Below are positions 61,139 through 64,000 of a stretch of DNA of 64,000 nucleotides, piece after piece. The DNA lies in assembly GCF_003634555.1 (NCBI RefSeq), contig NZ_RBKS01000001.1:3410001-3474000 (forward strand). Direction: 5' to 3'. Numbering within the stretch: the first letter of the stretch is position 1; each line of letters opens with the position of its first letter. The notes beneath the pieces are model-generated. The model saw nothing but the letters and a program-made list of their open reading frames with translations. It searched no databases and was not told the origin of the DNA. The translations under genes were made by a program, and so were the position numbers. This DNA comes from Frondihabitans australicus (GTDB taxonomy: Bacteria > Actinomycetota > Actinomycetes > Actinomycetales > Microbacteriaceae).

Positions 61139-62413
61139 TCACTTCTGCAGGATCGCCTGGAAGTTCTTCTGGAACGTCGACAGGAGATCGCTGGGGTTCT
61201 CGGTCTTGAGCGACGCGAGCTTCGAGTCGAAGGCGGTCACCACGTCGGCCGAGCCGTCCTGGTTCGGGACGCCCTTGGCGAAGCTCACGGAGTTCAGGAA
61301 CGGGACGAGCGCCGGGTTCTGCTGCTTCCACTCGGTCGCCGCCGACTGGATGGACGGCATCACGCCGAACTGCTTGGAGAAGCTCAGCTGGTCGGACTTG
61401 CTCGTCAGCTTCTCGACGAGCGCGAGAGCTGCCTTCTGGTTGGGGGAGTCTTTCGCGATGCCCCAGCAGTTGGTGAACTGCATCGTGCTCTTGCCCGACG
61501 GGCCGGCCGGCATCTCGACGACCTTGTAGTCGATGTTCGGGTAGTCGGTCTGCATGGCGCCGGTGATCCAGTTGCCCTCGACGGTCATGGCGGCGAGGCC
61601 CTTGCCGAACGACTCTCCGCCCCATCCTGTGCCCTGATCGGTCGAGAACTGGGCGCTGCCGGACTTGAGGAGGTCCTGCACGTAGGTGAGGCCCGCCGCG
61701 TTCTGCTTCGAGTCGATCGTCGCCTCAGTGCCGGCGCTGTTGGTGATGGTGCCGCCGGCCTCCTGCATGAAGGCGCCGAGGCGCTCGTACTGCGGGCTCA
61801 TGACGAGACCCGCGTGCTGCTTGGTGGTGAGCTTCGCGGCGACCGTCTTGAGCTGCGCCCAGGTGGTCGGGTAGTCCTTCGACGTGAGGCCTGCCTCCGA
61901 CCACATCTTCGTGTTGATCACGAGGGCGAGGGTCGAGACGTCCTTCGGCGCGCAGTAGAAGGTGCTGCCGACGGTGAAGCTCTTCACCAGCGTGGGGTAG
62001 AAGTCGCTCTTGTTCGGCAGCTGGTCGCCGTAGGCGAGGAGGTCGCCGGCCTTCGCGTAGCCCGCGACGGCGCTCGAGGCGACGTAGAAAACGTCGGCGG
62101 GCTTGCCCGACGCGAAGCCCTGCGCGAGCTGCTGGTCGAGGTTGTTGGCCGCGGTGACGCTGGCCTTCGTGCCCGACGACTTCGACCAGTCGGCCACCGC
62201 GTTCGTGACGGCCTTCGTCTCGGCGGGGCCGGACGAGCCGATGAGCACGCTCAGGGCGGTGTTCTTGTGCGTGAGGTCTTTCGACAAGGCGCCGCTCGTC
62301 GACGAGGAGCTCGAGAAGCCCGAGCCGCAGGCGGTGAGGGCGAGGGCCGTGGCCGTCGCGAGGGCGCCGGCGGCGAAGAGGCGCCGGGCCGTTCGAGGTG
62401 TGCGTCGTTGCAT
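61139..62413 (-). CDS. sugar ABC transporter, lipoprotein substrate-binding protein
   Basis: 424 aa. Signal with ALTACGSGFSS, lipidated Cys about residue 29. Family-1 solute-binding features: SGKPADVFYVASSAVAGYAK, FYCAPKDVSTLALVINTKMWSEAGL, PTTWAQLKTVAAKL, GGESFGKGLAAMTVEGNWI, WGIAKDSPNQKAALALVEKLTS. First gene of the operon with permeases, peptidase E and the debranching enzyme. A LacI-type palindrome (62468) lies in front. The substrate is probably an oligosaccharide such as a maltodextrin, inferred from the debranching enzyme. Confidence 0.93.
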   Translation of the reverse strand: MQRRTPRTARRLFAAGALATATALALTACGSGFSSSSSTSGALSKDLTHKNTALSVLIGSSGPAETKAVTNAVADWSKSSGTKASVTAANNLDQQLAQGFASGKPADVFYVASSAVAGYAKAGDLLAYGDQLPNKSDFYPTLVKSFTVGSTFYCAPKDVSTLALVINTKMWSEAGLTSKDYPTTWAQLKTVAAKLTTKQHAGLVMSPQYERLGAFMQEAGGTITNSAGTEATIDSKQNAAGLTYVQDLLKSGSAQFSTDQGTGWGGESFGKGLAAMTVEGNWITGAMQTDYPNIDYKVVEMPAGPSGKSTMQFTNCWGIAKDSPNQKAALALVEKLTSKSDQLSFSKQFGVMPSIQSAATEWKQQNPALVPFLNSVSFAKGVPNQDGSADVVTAFDSKLASLKTENPSDLLSTFQKNFQAILQK

Positions 62414-62467
62414 GTGGGTCTCCCTGAGGTGGTGCGCGCTGCGCTGCGTGTCGGTTCGTCGCCAGAA

Positions 62468-62481
62468 TTTGAACGATCAAA
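62468..62481. promoter_or_regulatory. LacI-family operator candidate
   Basis: TTTGAACGATCAAA: near-perfect palindrome with the central CG usual for LacI-family sites, AT-rich, between the binding-protein gene and the divergent LacI gene at 62589, probably its target. Confidence 0.6.
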
Positions 62482-62588
62482 CTTTCTGAGCAAGACTGTA
62501 GGGCGCGGCCCGCCGAAGTGTCAACCGGGGTCGGGTAACGTACCGGACACGCTCAGGATCGTGATCCGGGCACGAGGAGGTGGGGCTC

Positions 62589-63668
62589 ATGACGCGTGGA
62601 GCACTCTCGCGCCAGCCCACCGTCCACGACGTCGCCAGCGCCGCCGGGGTCTCCCGGCAGACCGTGTCGAACGTCCTCAACGCCCCCGGCATCGTCAAGG
62701 CCGCAACCCGCGAGAGGGTCGAGAGGGCGATCCAGGAGCTCGGCTACCGCCCGCACGCCTCCGCCCGGCGCCTCCGCACCCGCAAGTCCTCCACCATCGG
62801 CATCCGCCTCGACCCCGTGACGAACGGCATCTCGGGAGCAGTGCTCGACCGCTTCCTGCATGCCCTCACCGAGCGGGCCGACGCGAGGGGCCTGAGGATC
62901 CTGCTGTTCACCGCTCGTGACCCCGCCGATGAGATCCGGCAGTTCGAGCGCCTGCTCGACGGCGCGGACGTCGACGGCTTTGTGCTCACCTCGACGACCT
63001 ACGACGACCCCCGCATCGACTGGCTGATCGACAACGACGCCCCGTTCGTCACGTTCGGTCGGCCGTGGGGCGTCGACGACATCGACGACGCCGCGCATCG
63101 CTGGGTCGACGTCGACGGGCGGCACGGTCTCGCCGAGGCCACGCGCGCGCTGATCGAGCTCGACGCCCGGCGGATCGCCTACCTCGGCTGGCCGTCGCCG
63201 TCGGGAACGGGCGACGAGCGCTGCCGCGGCTGGCGCGAGACCATGGAGACCGAGGGGCTGGGGCCGGGGCTCTCCGCGGGGGAGCTCGACCAGCTCGAGC
63301 TGCGCAGCGAGGACGGCGTCGCCCAGGGCTCGGACGCCATCCGAGGTCTCCTGGCGACCGGAGCCGTCGTCGACGGGGTCGTCTGCGCGAGCGACTCGCT
63401 GGCCCTCGGCGCCCTCATGGTGCTCGGCTCGTCGGTGCCGATCGTCGGCTACGACAACACCCCGGTCGCGTCGGCGGTCGGGCTGCCGAGTGTCGAGCAG
63501 CCGCTCGAACAGGTCGCGGCGGCGGCCCTCGACCTCCTGCTCGAGTCGACCGACGGCCCCGGGGCGCAGGAGCAGCCGGACCCCGACTCGGCGGCCGTCA
63601 TCGGCGACCCCGAGGGCCCGGGCGACCCCCGCCATCGTCTCCTCCGGCCGGCGGTCGTCTGGCGCTGA
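62589..63668 (+). CDS. LacI family transcriptional regulator
   Basis: 359 aa. TVHDVASAAGVSRQTVSNVLNAPGIVKAATRERVERAIQELGYRPHASARRL is the complete DNA-binding head and hinge; the sensor domain follows with VTFGRPW, VDVDGRHGLAEATRALIELDARRIAYLGW and VDGVVCASDSLALGALM. GAGGAGG lies before the ATG at 62589; a GTG 9 nt upstream is less favoured. Divergent from the ABC operon, which it most likely represses. Its last 71 nt overlap a convergent gene. An acidic Pro/Asp-rich tail of about 30 residues ends the protein. Confidence 0.92.
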   Translation: MTRGALSRQPTVHDVASAAGVSRQTVSNVLNAPGIVKAATRERVERAIQELGYRPHASARRLRTRKSSTIGIRLDPVTNGISGAVLDRFLHALTERADARGLRILLFTARDPADEIRQFERLLDGADVDGFVLTSTTYDDPRIDWLIDNDAPFVTFGRPWGVDDIDDAAHRWVDVDGRHGLAEATRALIELDARRIAYLGWPSPSGTGDERCRGWRETMETEGLGPGLSAGELDQLELRSEDGVAQGSDAIRGLLATGAVVDGVVCASDSLALGALMVLGSSVPIVGYDNTPVASAVGLPSVEQPLEQVAAAALDLLLESTDGPGAQEQPDPDSAAVIGDPEGPGDPRHRLLRPAVVWR

Positions 63669-64000
63669 GCGCGCTCGCGGCGAACACGGTCGCGGCGCTC
63701 AGCATGATCGCCCCGGCGAGGATCGGCACGCTCCAGAAGTGCAGCGGTGCTGTGGCGATGATGCCGGCGATTCCGGCCGCGATCGCGTAGAGGCGGAGCA
63801 TGGCGGGTGAGAGGAGCTCCGCCCGCGTCAGTCGGCGACGGAGGTCGACCGAGCCGGTCTGGTGGGGCAGGCGACGCGTCGCGTGAGCGACCAGCAGAGC
63901 GATCGAGCCGAAGCAGGCCGCCCAGCCGAGCCACGGGCTCCCGGAGAGGCGCCACACGGTGACGGCGACGACGAGGGCGCCGATCTGGCCGGGTTCGGAG
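63598..64000 (-). CDS. membrane protein, N-terminus outside window
   Basis: 134 codons shown with the stop at 63598; the frame stays open to the window edge, so the start lies further right (an internal GTG at 63957 is less likely). Hydrophobic segments: WLGWAACFGSIALLVAHA, YAIAAGIAGIIATAPLHF and WSVPILAGAIMLSAATVFAASAL, the middle of the chain having VDLRRRLTRAELLSPAMLRL. Arg/Gly-rich end (RRPPAGGDDGGGRPGPRGRR). No family recognised. It overlaps the LacI gene tail-to-tail by 71 nt. Confidence 0.65.
   Translation of the reverse strand, partial: SEPGQIGALVVAVTVWRLSGSPWLGWAACFGSIALLVAHATRRLPHQTGSVDLRRRLTRAELLSPAMLRLYAIAAGIAGIIATAPLHFWSVPILAGAIMLSAATVFAASALSARRPPAGGDDGGGRPGPRGRR

Overview
The window is chromosomal DNA of a high-GC Gram-positive actinobacterium, most likely a Microbacteriaceae member. 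The evidence is the very high GC, frequent GTG starts, many 1-4 nt stop/start overlaps, LAFTG sortase signals with Arg-rich tails, a DUF3073 gene beside purF/purM (as at Rv0810c in Mycobacterium), and small-type PurL with PurS and PurQ. I see no rRNA, tRNA, CRISPR array, integrase or transposase, and no compositional island.

Layout. 1-6.6 kb: the start of an ABC-ATPase-like gene coupled to a TetR regulator, a large six-repeat sortase-anchored surface protein, a 26-codon small gene, rtcB and an EEP-fold phosphohydrolase. 6.8-12 kb: UspA plus two coupled fluoride channel subunits, the second fused to what looks like the tail of a toxin gene followed by a ribbon-helix-helix antitoxin; then a Na+/H+ antiporter, a phosphodiesterase-fold enzyme and a K+ channel. 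12-16.5 kb: a copper cluster (CopD-CtaG fusion, membrane protein, YcnI, CopC).

16.6-30.6 kb is a sugar-catabolism island. xylB-xylA is divergent from a Gfo/Idh/MocA dehydrogenase and a sugar isomerase/epimerase. A convergent LacI regulator follows, then a coupled ABC transporter, dehydrogenase, ThuA-like protein and second dehydrogenase, and a ROK regulator. The enzyme set fits oxidation of a sugar or glycoside to a keto form, further processing and entry of xylose or other products into central metabolism; the substrate is inferred, not shown.

31-53 kb is mainly housekeeping. Purine synthesis is gathered in blocks (purA; purS-purQ-purL; purD-purC; purF | purM). Between them lie a lactonase, chorismate mutase, Ohr, a second surface protein, a second CtaG, a Fur-catalase pair, a NodA-like acyltransferase, a GNAT, a sterol-carrier-family protein and an ABC exporter. 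53-64 kb: DUF3073, a flavin monooxygenase-like protein, a secreted Ig-like protein, and a LacI-controlled ABC/peptidase E/debranching-enzyme operon that looks built for oligosaccharide import.

Across the window three sequence-level patterns stand out: a frequent octamer GCAGGAKC that imposes rare codons in several frames; short tandem duplications that copy a gene's stop codon; and long perfect inverted repeats in gene gaps.
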